A stretch of 64,000 nt of DNA, from the NCBI RefSeq assembly GCF_000722545.1, contig NZ_JNVM01000010.1, positions 124,001 through 188,000 on the forward strand. Direction: 5' to 3'. This stretch comes from Paenibacillus tyrphae. GTDB lineage: Bacteria; Bacillota; Bacilli; Paenibacillales; NBRC-103111. Positions 35,658 through 43,213 of this stretch are shown here, one piece after another (position 1 is the first letter of the stretch; each line of letters opens with the position of its first letter). The position numbers and the translations under genes are program-made. The notes below the pieces were generated by a model. It was not told the origin of the DNA. It was given only the letters and a program-made list of their open reading frames with translations, and did not search any database.

Positions 35658-37604
35658 ATGCCTAGGACCGACGAATCAGCAAATGGAATACAACCGTGTG
35701 ATGAAAAAAGAACGATGCTGTTCGCATGCGGAGGGACGGCGGTCGGATTCTTCGTCTGCTGGTGGGCCGGAGGGGTTTTCTTATGGGGATTCGGCATCGC
35801 TGTCTTCCTGTTGATGGCTTATTCGTGGGAACGTATTGTTCGGCTGTCCCGGACTGTGTCCGAAGCGGACGCCCGAAGCCGTACGGCGGAGGAACGGCTT
35901 CGCAGGGCGGACAGCCGATTGAACGCGTTATTCCATCACCATCCGGGCGCCGTAGGGCTGGTCGATCCCAGGGGATGTTTTCTGCAATGGAATCCGGCAG
36001 CGGAACACATGTTTGGATACCGGGAGGAAGAGCTGAGAGGGAAGCACCTGCGCATCCTGTTTCCGGAAGAGTTGTCCGGCAGGACCAACAACTTTTTCAC
36101 CGAAGCGCTGCATGGCTCGCCGCTTTCGTTCAAAACGTCGCTTCTGCATAAAGACGGATACCGCGTCGATCTCGATACGACGGTCGTCCCTGTGAAGGAG
36201 CAGGGGATCACGACAGGGGTTCTGATCGTTTGCCAGGACATTACGTCCGCGACGCGAACCGAAGAGCAGATCCGGCATCTCGCCTATTATGACGATATGA
36301 CGGGGCTTCCGAACCGCAGACTGTTCGTGCAGCATTTGAACGCCGCGATGGCGGCCGCGTCCCGGCGGGAACGAACGCTGGCTGTCCTGTTCGTCGATAT
36401 CGACCGGTTCAAGATCGTCAACGATTGCTTCGGGCACGATTACGGAGATATGCTGCTGCTGCAGGTAGCGGAACGGTTTTCCCGCTGCGTGGGCCCGGAC
36501 GATTATCTCGCGCGTACGGAAGGAGACGAGTTTGCGTTTTTCTTCCAAGTGTCTGATCAAGAGGCGGAGCCGGTGGGAGCGATCGCAAAGGAAATTTTCG
36601 ACTTGCTGGAGGAGCCCTTCGTACTGGGGCAAAATTTAGTTCACCTGACGGCCAGCATCGGCATATCGCTGCTGTCGCAGGAGGACGAGTCTGCGGATTC
36701 GCTTATGAAATGCGCGGATATGGCATTGACCCGATCCAAGGAAAAAGGCAAAAACAACTATCAACTGTTCAACAGCGAGATGAAGTCCGTATCATTGAAA
36801 CGCTTAACTCTGGAAAGCGAGCTTCGCCGGGCTTTGGCCAACAACGAACTACTGCTGTATTATCAGCCGCAGATCAATATTGCGACCGGCCGCATTGTCG
36901 GGTTCGAGGCGCTCGTCCGGTGGCAGCATCCGGAGCGCGGGCTGGTTGCGCCGGGAGAGTTCATTCCGTTCGCGGAAGACAGCGGTCTGATCGTGCCCAT
37001 CGGCGAATGGGCGTTGAAGGAAGCCTGCCGGCAGAACAAGCAGTGGCAGGATGCCGGGCTGGAGGTCGTACCGGTGTCGGTCAATTTGTCGATCCGGCAG
37101 TTCATGCAGCATCAGCTGTGCGCCAAAATCGGCAGGACGCTTCGGGAAACGGAGCTCGATCCCGGCCTGCTGGAGCTCGAAATTACGGAGAGCTGCACGA
37201 TGGATGTCGATTATGCCAGCGATTTGCTGCATGAGCTCAAGAAGCTCGGGGTCAAAATCAGCATCGACGATTTCGGGACCGGCTACAGCTCGTTATCCTA
37301 CTTGAAAAAATTCCCGATCGATAAATTAAAAATAGACCGCTCCTTCGTGCGCGACATTATGACCGATCCGAACGATGCGGCCATCGTCGCTTCGATCATC
37401 GCCATGACCCGGCATTTGAACATGGAAGTGATCGCAGAAGGCGTCGAAACCGAGGAGCAGCTCCGATTTTTGCATGAGAACGAATGCCATCTCATTCAAG
37501 GCTTTTATTTGAGCCCGCCCCTTGCCGTTCCTGACGCGGAGTGTCTGATGAAGCTTTACTCTGCGCAGGCTGCGGCCGGCGAGGAGAGTCCCCCTTTAAA
37601 TTAA
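35658..37604 (+). CDS. PAS-GGDEF-EAL protein, probable c-di-GMP phosphodiesterase
   Basis: The 648-residue protein starts at an ATG behind AAAGGAGG. Two membrane helices (residues about 20-55) precede a PAS domain (about 85-205; GLVDPRGCFLQWNPAAEHMFGY). The GGDEF domain (about 210-375) has the metal site DIDRFKIVND, but the active-site loop reads EGDEF instead of GGDEF (near 288). The EAL domain (about 390-640) looks intact, with FEALVRWQHP, DDFGTGYSSLSYL, KIDRSFV and AEGVETEEQ. The likely role is c-di-GMP breakdown controlled by the PAS sensor and perhaps by GTP in the GGDEF domain. Residual cyclase activity cannot be excluded. Confidence 0.92.
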   Translation: MPRTDESANGIQPCDEKRTMLFACGGTAVGFFVCWWAGGVFLWGFGIAVFLLMAYSWERIVRLSRTVSEADARSRTAEERLRRADSRLNALFHHHPGAVGLVDPRGCFLQWNPAAEHMFGYREEELRGKHLRILFPEELSGRTNNFFTEALHGSPLSFKTSLLHKDGYRVDLDTTVVPVKEQGITTGVLIVCQDITSATRTEEQIRHLAYYDDMTGLPNRRLFVQHLNAAMAAASRRERTLAVLFVDIDRFKIVNDCFGHDYGDMLLLQVAERFSRCVGPDDYLARTEGDEFAFFFQVSDQEAEPVGAIAKEIFDLLEEPFVLGQNLVHLTASIGISLLSQEDESADSLMKCADMALTRSKEKGKNNYQLFNSEMKSVSLKRLTLESELRRALANNELLLYYQPQINIATGRIVGFEALVRWQHPERGLVAPGEFIPFAEDSGLIVPIGEWALKEACRQNKQWQDAGLEVVPVSVNLSIRQFMQHQLCAKIGRTLRETELDPGLLELEITESCTMDVDYASDLLHELKKLGVKISIDDFGTGYSSLSYLKKFPIDKLKIDRSFVRDIMTDPNDAAIVASIIAMTRHLNMEVIAEGVETEEQLRFLHENECHLIQGFYLSPPLAVPDAECLMKLYSAQAAAGEESPPLN

Positions 37605-37615
37605 AAAGGCCCGGT

Positions 37616-38158
37616 TCAGCGGGCCTGAAAATCGTCAATTTCGTTAATTTTAAGCAAGTAGACTTTCTTTTCGTCGACATGATAGACCGTGAGGTTTCCG
37701 CTGGATGGGTCCGTATTTAGAATACGGCACGGCATGCTGAGCTTGACCCCTTTCTCTTTCACGATGGACAAACGCACAAGCGTATTGCTTTGTTGAAATG
37801 TTTTCATTTCTTCCCAGATCTGCTTGAACGGATCGGCTTCCGGGCGTTTTTCCACCGCAGCCTTGGTCACCTTGGCGTTCGAAGCGGATGGAGCTTTCGG
37901 GGCGGTTTCCGCAGAAGCGGCGTTCGTCCGGCTTTTCACCGGCTCGGCAGACGTGTCGACTTTTTTGAGAATGGTTTCTTTCAGCGAGGCCTCGATCGTT
38001 TTACCTAATTCTATCCCCTGCTTGATTTGATAATCGGTTACAAGTTCCGAATTGAGCTGATGCAGCAGCTTCTCCAAGGCTCGCCCGTTGGTATCTTCCT
38101 CAATCATGATGTCTACATTGAACAAAAACTTTCGTTTTTGCAGTTTGCTGGCTTCCAC
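37616..38158 (-). CDS. Hypothetical protein with Ala/Pro/Lys linker
   Basis: This 180-residue cytoplasmic protein starts at a GTG; GGAGGAG lies about eight bases ahead. It has a helical N-terminal part (residues 1-65; LEKLLHQLNSELVTDYQIKQG), a low-complexity Ala/Lys/Pro linker (about 70-105), and a C-terminal part that looks like a small beta barrel (RLSIVKEKGVKLSMPCRILNTDPSSGNLTVYHVDEKKVYLLKINEID). I do not know the family. It converges on the GGDEF-EAL gene, and no partner is evident. Confidence 0.65.
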   Translation of the reverse strand: MEASKLQKRKFLFNVDIMIEEDTNGRALEKLLHQLNSELVTDYQIKQGIELGKTIEASLKETILKKVDTSAEPVKSRTNAASAETAPKAPSASNAKVTKAAVEKRPEADPFKQIWEEMKTFQQSNTLVRLSIVKEKGVKLSMPCRILNTDPSSGNLTVYHVDEKKVYLLKINEIDDFQAR

Positions 38159-38919
38159 AGGCGGCTCCTCCTCATTTGATGCTTGCGTAATCTTTACTAT
38201 AACATTTTTTACTATAGGAAAATAGAAGTAAACAGACTGGAATTATTATCCTAATACTGTTCGTATACGATGGGAATAACTTGAAGTTCGAAAGCGACGT
38301 ATGGTACGAAATTGGCATGCTGCTGCTGCGGTATGTTGGAACTAGGTTCAGGATAAAAATGGTAGGACCTAATAACTAAATATGATGCGAGAATACTACA
38401 TCTAAAGGACTATGTCAAATTTTTTGTGTTCTTCAGTAATTATGGATATGTTTGTAATTGTATGGTAAATTGTCTATAGCCCAGCGTATTGAGCATTGTT
38501 ATATCATTTGAGGGACTATCCGAATTGGAGTTGATCGCAAAATGAGTTCTCCAACGAAAGAGTCGCTTTTAGCCAGAGTTGTCAAAATCATTCTATGGCT
38601 GGTGGTCATTTATTTTTCACTGTTAATTGTTATTGGCGTCGTGCATTTTATTTCAAGTTAGAATTAGCGAATTTTTCATATCAATCTTTTGAAGAACCGC
38701 CCTTAAAAGCGGCTATTGTTAGTGACACATTTTCATGTCTTTCTCCTTAATCCCAATGTTGACTCATAGTACGCTTCCTTGTGGATATCATAACTAGCTC
38801 TCATTTATTTACATTAAAGCGGGAGTTTGAAATAGTAATTCACTGTCGAAAAATAATGTTATATTATGGTATCGTAAATTTGCGGTAGTCAGGGAGATTA
38901 TGAAAAGGATTGAGTTAAT
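38159..38919. other. AT-rich intergenic patch
   Basis: About 760 bases, much AT-richer than the flanks. Apart from a 39-codon frame (38542-38661) I see no gene. It runs into the AT-rich pentapeptide-repeat gene, so 38.2-39.7 kb may be one small acquired segment. Confidence 0.45.
38542..38661 (+). CDS. Possible 39-residue single-helix membrane peptide
   Basis: The frame begins MSSPTKESLLARVVKII and ends VVHFISS. A polar, basic head of about 15 residues is followed by one strongly hydrophobic helix (LWLVVIYFSLLIVIGVV). GGAG lies about 11 bases before the ATG, which is a weak placement. The amphipathic-to-hydrophobic design is typical of real small membrane peptides and less usual for random AT-rich frames. 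No partner gene is clear, and the next gene lies 260 bases away. Confidence 0.4.
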   Translation: MSSPTKESLLARVVKIILWLVVIYFSLLIVIGVVHFISS

Positions 38920-39630
38920 TTGGCATTCAAAAAGAAAGAAATAGAAGCATTGAAAAACAGATGGGACGAAGATTATGTCGCTCAATTAAACAAAGTTTTA
39001 TGGAAAAAAGATTGGCGTAATCGTCAAGATGCAAATGTTAATTTTCCTAATTCTCCTTTTGGTGAGATATCGTCAAAACGAGACTTTAGAGGTTTGGACT
39101 TGAAATGTTTTTCTTATCAAAACTTACATAATATAGATTTATCATGTTCAACTATAACGTCGATTACAAGAAGTGTATTAAAAGATGTAAGGCTTGATTA
39201 TACAGATATAAAATCTGGAATCAGCTCCATATTAATTGATTGTTCATTTGAATATGCGAATTTGCACAAAATTGGCTTAAACAACGACGGTGAACCAATA
39301 CAAAATACATCTTTTTACAAGGCAAATTTAAATAAACTTGTGGGAAGAGATCTTGTTTTTATTAACTGCAATTTCAATTCTGCCAACCTAAAGAGAGTTG
39401 ATCTTAGATATTGTCGTTTTGAAAACTGCACATTTATTGGAACCCAATTTTTTATGAGTACCCTAATTCATTGTACTTTTATTGGAGAAGCTCCTCAAAT
39501 CGAGCAATTAGATAACAGTAGTATAGAAAAAATGGTCATAAATGGGGAGCCATTTGATATTTCTAAAGTAAATCGCAATGAAACAAAAGAATTAATTGAA
39601 TTGGCAAAAGATATAATTTCCGGAGTTTAG
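38920..39630 (+). CDS. Pentapeptide-repeat-like protein
   Basis: This protein has 236 residues. The first 45 are charged and helical. From about residue 50 the sequence follows the A(D/N)Lxx spacing of pentapeptide repeats in degenerate form (FRGLDLKCFSYQNLHNIDLSCS, SFEYANLHKIGL, FYKANLNKLVGRDLVFINCNFNSANLKRVDLRYCRFENCTF), predicting a right-handed beta-helix, and ends in a short helix. The start is a TTG at 38920 behind AAAGGA. A 14-codon frame with a better AGGGAG site starts at 38900 in another frame and overlaps it. The gene is AT-rich compared with its neighbours, which suggests transfer. The role is unknown; some relatives protect gyrase, but nothing here shows that. Confidence 0.7.
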   Translation: MAFKKKEIEALKNRWDEDYVAQLNKVLWKKDWRNRQDANVNFPNSPFGEISSKRDFRGLDLKCFSYQNLHNIDLSCSTITSITRSVLKDVRLDYTDIKSGISSILIDCSFEYANLHKIGLNNDGEPIQNTSFYKANLNKLVGRDLVFINCNFNSANLKRVDLRYCRFENCTFIGTQFFMSTLIHCTFIGEAPQIEQLDNSSIEKMVINGEPFDISKVNRNETKELIELAKDIISGV

Positions 39631-39766
39631 TATTTTATCTCTTATTTTTCAAAAAATCGTATCTTGACATTGGGTAGCATTTCATAATTCCCCGACCCCG
39701 TGCACGGATGAAAGCCCAAGGGCATATAGTATAGGCATACGGGTGTTAAAGGGGATGCTTGGGGCA

Positions 39767-40069
39767 ATGATGCGCATGGAACCGGTGGAGTTGGATGGGC
39801 ACACGGCGCTGGCGATCGAGGTGAAGCTGCCGAAGACGAATCTGCTTGCGGTGACGACCGACAAAGGGTACATTATGTGCGGCGCGCTTGATGTGGGACT
39901 GCTGAATGAACGTTTGAGGGAACGGGGCATTATCGCCGCCCGAGCAACGGGCGTGCGGACGATCGAGGAGCTTTTGGAAGCGCCGCTGGAGTCGGTCACC
40001 TACGGAGCCGAGTCGCTCGGCGTGGTGCCGGGAATGAAGGGCCGGGACGCGATTGTACGGATGTTTTGA
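39767..40069 (+). CDS. yunC: YunC-family protein (DUF1805)
   Basis: This 100-residue protein has the hallmark segment VKLPKTNLLAVTTDKGYIMCGALDVGLLNERL, followed by GVRTIEELLEAPLESVTY, as in Bacillus YunC. Structures of the family show a small alpha/beta fold; function is unknown. The ATG at 39767 aligns with the usual family length. In-frame GTG (39743) and ATG (39755) lie upstream, and the ribosome site is ambiguous. A terminator follows 20 bases after the stop. Confidence 0.82.
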   Translation: MMRMEPVELDGHTALAIEVKLPKTNLLAVTTDKGYIMCGALDVGLLNERLRERGIIAARATGVRTIEELLEAPLESVTYGAESLGVVPGMKGRDAIVRMF

Positions 40070-40088
40070 CCGAAACCACTTGAGGTAA

Positions 40089-40118
40089 AGCGCCTGAGCA
40101 AATCAGGCGTTTTTTTTA
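40089..40118 (+). terminator. Rho-independent terminator after yunC
   Basis: CGCCTGA (40091-40097) pairs with TCAGGCG (40103-40109), followed by eight or nine T. Confidence 0.85.
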
Positions 40119-40152
40119 TGGACGGAGACATCTTTCCCGGAGGGAGGAATTC

Positions 40153-40168
40153 GTCCTATAATAGGACG
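40153..40168. promoter_or_regulatory. -10 hexamer inside an inverted repeat, hydrolase promoter
   Basis: GTCCTATAATAGGAC contains TATAAT (40157-40162) flanked by GTCCTA/TAGGAC. A weak TTTCCC lies about 18 bases ahead. A repressor bound here would cover the promoter. Confidence 0.4.
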
Positions 40169-40198
40169 GTAGGATATTCGGGAGAACGGAGGAGTCCG

Positions 40199-41143
40199 AT
40201 GAGAGACAGACAATTTACATTTCCCGACGCTGACGGGGAAGCGATATTCGTATACGAATGGCTGCCGGAAGAGGATGTGCCGGTGAAGGGCGTGATACAA
40301 ATCGCGCACGGGATGGCCGAAACGGCCGCTCGTTACGAGCGATTCGCCGGGGTGCTGACGGAGGCGGGCTATGCGGTGTATGCCAACGACCATCGAGGGC
40401 ACGGCCGGACGGCGGGCAGCCCGGAGCGGTTCGGCGTCATCGGCGAGAACGGCTTTCAACGCATGGCGGAAGCGATGGGGCAGCTAACGGACCTGATTCG
40501 CGAACGATTTTCGGATGTTCCTTTTTACGTATTCGGCCACAGCATGGGGTCATTTTTGACTCAAAAATATATGTACTTATTTCCCGAGAAAGTGGACGGC
40601 ATCGTCTTGTCCGGAACGAACGGGCCGCAGAAGCTGCTTGGAATCGGCAGCGCGCTGGCCCGGAGACTGGCGGCCCGCAAAGGGGAGCAGCATCGCAGCG
40701 AGCTGCTGATGAGACTTACGCTCGGCAGCTATAACCGCCAGTTTCGGCCGAATCGGACGCCGTTCGATTGGCTCAGCCGCGACGAACGCGAAGTCGACCT
40801 TTTTGCTGCGGACCCGGAGTGCGGTTTTGCGATGACGGCGGGCTTCTGGATCGATTTTTTCCGCGGGCTGCAAGAGATTCACGATGAGCGGAACATGCGT
40901 CGGATTCCGGTCGATATGCCGGTCTATTTATTTTCCGGCGAGCTGGATCCGGTCGGACGTAGAGGAAAAGGGGTTGTTGAATTGGCCGGTATATACCGGG
41001 AGCTGGGCTTGCGGCATGTGACTTGCAAACTGTATCCGCAAGGCCGTCACGAGATGCTGAACGAGATCAATCGCGATGCAGTGATGCAGGACGTTCTCCT
41101 TTGGCTGGACGAGCAGACGGCCCGTCAAAACAACGGTTCATGA
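40199..41143 (+). CDS. Alpha/beta hydrolase (monoacylglycerol lipase/lysophospholipase-like)
   Basis: The 314-residue cytoplasmic protein belongs to the Hydrolase_4 group. It has the nucleophile elbow GHSMGSF (Ser near 116), the acid in FSGELDPVG and the catalytic His in GRHEML. The early segments IQIAHGMAETAARYERFAGVL and NDHRGHGRTAGSPERFG are the usual oxyanion and loop motifs of monoglyceride lipase-like proteins. Start 40199 follows GGAGGAG. It is probably monocistronic. The substrate is not certain; lysophospholipids or monoacylglycerols are likely. Confidence 0.9.
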   Translation: MRDRQFTFPDADGEAIFVYEWLPEEDVPVKGVIQIAHGMAETAARYERFAGVLTEAGYAVYANDHRGHGRTAGSPERFGVIGENGFQRMAEAMGQLTDLIRERFSDVPFYVFGHSMGSFLTQKYMYLFPEKVDGIVLSGTNGPQKLLGIGSALARRLAARKGEQHRSELLMRLTLGSYNRQFRPNRTPFDWLSRDEREVDLFAADPECGFAMTAGFWIDFFRGLQEIHDERNMRRIPVDMPVYLFSGELDPVGRRGKGVVELAGIYRELGLRHVTCKLYPQGRHEMLNEINRDAVMQDVLLWLDEQTARQNNGS

Positions 41144-41212
41144 ACCGGAGGGCGCGCCATTCCCGTTCTTCTCGGACGGGCTGCTGCCGCGTTCAAGCGG
41201 CGGGTGCGTCCG

Positions 41213-41240
41213 GTTGAGCTCCTTGCCAAAGCGGGTATAA
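41213..41240 (+). promoter_or_regulatory. Sigma-A promoter of the lutR-like gene
   Basis: TTGAGC (41213-41218), a 16-base spacer and a perfect TATAAT (41235-41240). Transcription would begin near 41247, just before the GTG start at 41279. Confidence 0.65.
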
Positions 41241-41246
41241 TGGAAA

Positions 41247-41256
41247 TGACGCGTCA
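41247..41256. promoter_or_regulatory. Palindrome at the lutR transcription start
   Basis: TGACGCGTCA is a perfect 10-bp palindrome located at the predicted +1 and could be an autoregulatory site. The lut promoter carries a different palindrome, so the protein that binds here is uncertain. Confidence 0.35.
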
Positions 41257-41278
41257 AGACGAACGGGGGGACGGGAAG

Positions 41279-41992
41279 GTGGAAATTCAAAAAATTACGC
41301 CGCGCAAAATTTCCGAAGCCATCGCCGAGCAAATCAAAGAGCAGATCGTCGGCGGTGCGCTGAAGCCGGGCGATAAGCTTCCTTCCACGAAGGAGCTGTC
41401 AGAGAGCTACCAAGTGGGGCGCTCCACGATCCGGGAAGCGCTCAGTGCGCTCAAAGCGATGGGGCTGGTGGAAAGCTACCAAGGGGAAGGCAGCTATGTA
41501 CGCAGCATCGAGTCGCAGGACGTGGATTTGCCGGAATTTAATTCGCTGCTGATGAGCCGGGACACGGTGATGGAGCTGATCGAGGCGCGCCAAGCGCTGG
41601 AGGTTTCCAATGCGGCACTTGCGGCGGAGAAACGGACGGAGGAAGACTTGCGGCGCTTCGAGGCGGTGCTCAAGCGGATGGAGGAGCATCTGGGCGACGA
41701 AGAGGAAGGCGAGCGGGCGGATATCGAGTTTCATCTAGTACTCGCCCAAGCGACGCACAATTCGATCATGGCGCGGATGATCGAATCGATCTCATCGCAG
41801 ATGCAGACCGCGATCCGCGAAACGCGCCGGCTGCAAATGTATGCGAACCGCACGGTCTCCCGGCAGCTGCTGCAGGAACATCAAGCCGTGTACGAGGCGA
41901 TTAAGCGGCAGGATCCGAGGACTGCGCAGGACGAGATGCGGCGGCATTTGTTTCATGTCGAGCAGGTACTGATCCGTTATTTGAATAAATAG
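41279..41992 (+). CDS. lutR: GntR/FadR-family regulator, probable LutR
   Basis: This 237-residue repressor-type protein has an N-terminal winged helix (ISEAIAEQIKEQIVGGALKPGDKLPSTKELSESYQVGRSTIREALSALKAMGLV in outline) and a C-terminal all-helical FCD ligand domain (MELIEARQALEVSNAALAA, DIEFHLVLAQATHNSI, LLQEHQAVYEAIKRQD, with metal-binding Asp/His residues). A longer frame exists upstream, but the promoter places +1 after it, and the GTG at 41279 follows GGGGGACGGGAAG. The lactate genes lutABC start 470 bases downstream, so lactate-responsive control of them is likely. The assignment to LutR rests on this context. Confidence 0.82.
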   Translation: MEIQKITPRKISEAIAEQIKEQIVGGALKPGDKLPSTKELSESYQVGRSTIREALSALKAMGLVESYQGEGSYVRSIESQDVDLPEFNSLLMSRDTVMELIEARQALEVSNAALAAEKRTEEDLRRFEAVLKRMEEHLGDEEEGERADIEFHLVLAQATHNSIMARMIESISSQMQTAIRETRRLQMYANRTVSRQLLQEHQAVYEAIKRQDPRTAQDEMRRHLFHVEQVLIRYLNK

Positions 41993-42030
41993 GACAAGGG
42001 GAAGGACCGGCCGTTGCCGAGCGGAGCGGC

Positions 42031-42312
42031 CTATCCGTCCTTGTCTTTCGGAAAGCCGAACGTAAGCAGCACGAAGCCGACCAGCATAAAAAACCAAACG
42101 AAGAAGTTTTCAAAAAATGTCGGGTTGGACAGCGTCGCATCGTATGATCCTCTTGCAGCCGCTCCGGCTGCAGGAATCGCTGCAGCAATCTTGGTCCCGA
42201 TCCTCTCGGCGGTGTAATAGGCTCCGCTGGCGAGCAGGAAGACCGTGCCAAGAATTTTATTCAAACGATTGCCAATTGGAAGTTTACCCCTTTCTTGGAA
42301 ATATAACGTCAA
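42031..42312 (-). CDS. Small two-helix membrane protein of unknown function
   Basis: This 93-residue frame on the minus strand lies between lutR and lutA. It encodes two hydrophobic segments (ILGTVFLLASGAYYTAERIG, residues about 20-40, and FFVWFFMLVGFVLLTFGF, residues about 70-87) and a basic tail. The only in-frame start with a nearby GAGG is a TTG at 42312; an AAAGGGG sequence inside the frame hints that translation may start later. I do not recognise the family. The reality of the gene is likely but not certain. Confidence 0.5.
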   Translation of the reverse strand: MTLYFQERGKLPIGNRLNKILGTVFLLASGAYYTAERIGTKIAAAIPAAGAAARGSYDATLSNPTFFENFFVWFFMLVGFVLLTFGFPKDKDG

Positions 42313-42401
42313 AACACCTCAAATATCCTTCATCGTTCACCCCATTCGACGCTTTTCCACGGTAAAAAGTTTCGCCTGTTATGGAGAAGGCTCTTTTCAA
42401 A

Positions 42402-42428
42402 TAACAACTTATCTGATAACCTGACAAG
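42402..42428. promoter_or_regulatory. Candidate LutR operator before lutABC
   Basis: TTATCTGATAA (42409-42419) is an 11-bp palindrome inside a wider imperfect repeat (ACTTATCTG facing CTGACAAGT). It lies about 50 bases upstream of the lutA start, where a FadR-type repressor would block transcription. Confidence 0.45.
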
Positions 42429-42466
42429 TAAGAGAAGGAACCATAAATCGAAGGATGGGGACCTGT

Positions 42467-43213
42467 ATGCGAGTTTCTTTATTCATTACATGTTTGGCCG
42501 ACCAGATCTACCCGGAAGTCGGCGAAAGCGTTGTCAGGCTTCTGCACCGATACGGCTGCGAGGTTGATTTTCCTCAAATGCAGACCTGCTGCGGACAGCC
42601 TGCGTACAACAGCGGCTACCAGGATGAAGCCCGCGAGGTGGCGCGCAATCTGATCCGCGCATTCGAGCACAGCGATTATGTCGTCTCGCCTTCCGGATCC
42701 TGTACTGGAATGGTCCACCATTACTACCCGCAGCTGTTCGAGAATGAGCCGGAGTGGAAGGCCAAGGCGGAGAAGCTGATCGGGAAAACGTACGAGTTTT
42801 CCCAGTTTTTAGTCAGCGTGCTGGGTATCAAAGACCTCGGCGCCGTGTACGAGGGCAAAGCGACGTATCATCCGTCCTGCCATGCGATGCGTTTGCTCGG
42901 GGTGCGTGAGGAGCCGGGCGAGCTGATGGCGCATATCGAGGGGCTGGAGCTGATCGAGCTGCCCCGCAAGGAAGATTGCTGCGGCTTCGGCGGCACGTTT
43001 GCTGTCAAGATGGCCGACATGTCGGAAGCGATGGTCTGCGAGAAAGCCGCCAACGTCTGCGCGACGAATGCCGACCTGTTGATCGGTACGGACATGGGCT
43101 GTCTGATGAACATCGGAGGCCGTTTGAATAAAGAGAATAAGCCGGTGCGCGTCATGCATCTGGCCCAGCTGCTGGAGGAAGGAGTGAAGCGCGGTGAGCG
43201 GCACGGCAAGTGA
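42467..43213 (+). CDS. lutA: L-lactate utilisation protein LutA (Fe-S, CCG domains)
   Basis: This 248-residue subunit has two CCG cysteine motifs, TCCGQPAYNSGY and DCCGFGGTF. It belongs to the LutABC complex that oxidises L-lactate to pyruvate. The start at 42467 is chosen from GGATGGGG six bases upstream and agreement with Bacillus LutA; an ATG four codons earlier lacks a good site. It overlaps lutB by 20 bases. Regulation by the FadR-type gene upstream is likely. Confidence 0.92.
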   Translation: MRVSLFITCLADQIYPEVGESVVRLLHRYGCEVDFPQMQTCCGQPAYNSGYQDEAREVARNLIRAFEHSDYVVSPSGSCTGMVHHYYPQLFENEPEWKAKAEKLIGKTYEFSQFLVSVLGIKDLGAVYEGKATYHPSCHAMRLLGVREEPGELMAHIEGLELIELPRKEDCCGFGGTFAVKMADMSEAMVCEKAANVCATNADLLIGTDMGCLMNIGGRLNKENKPVRVMHLAQLLEEGVKRGERHGK

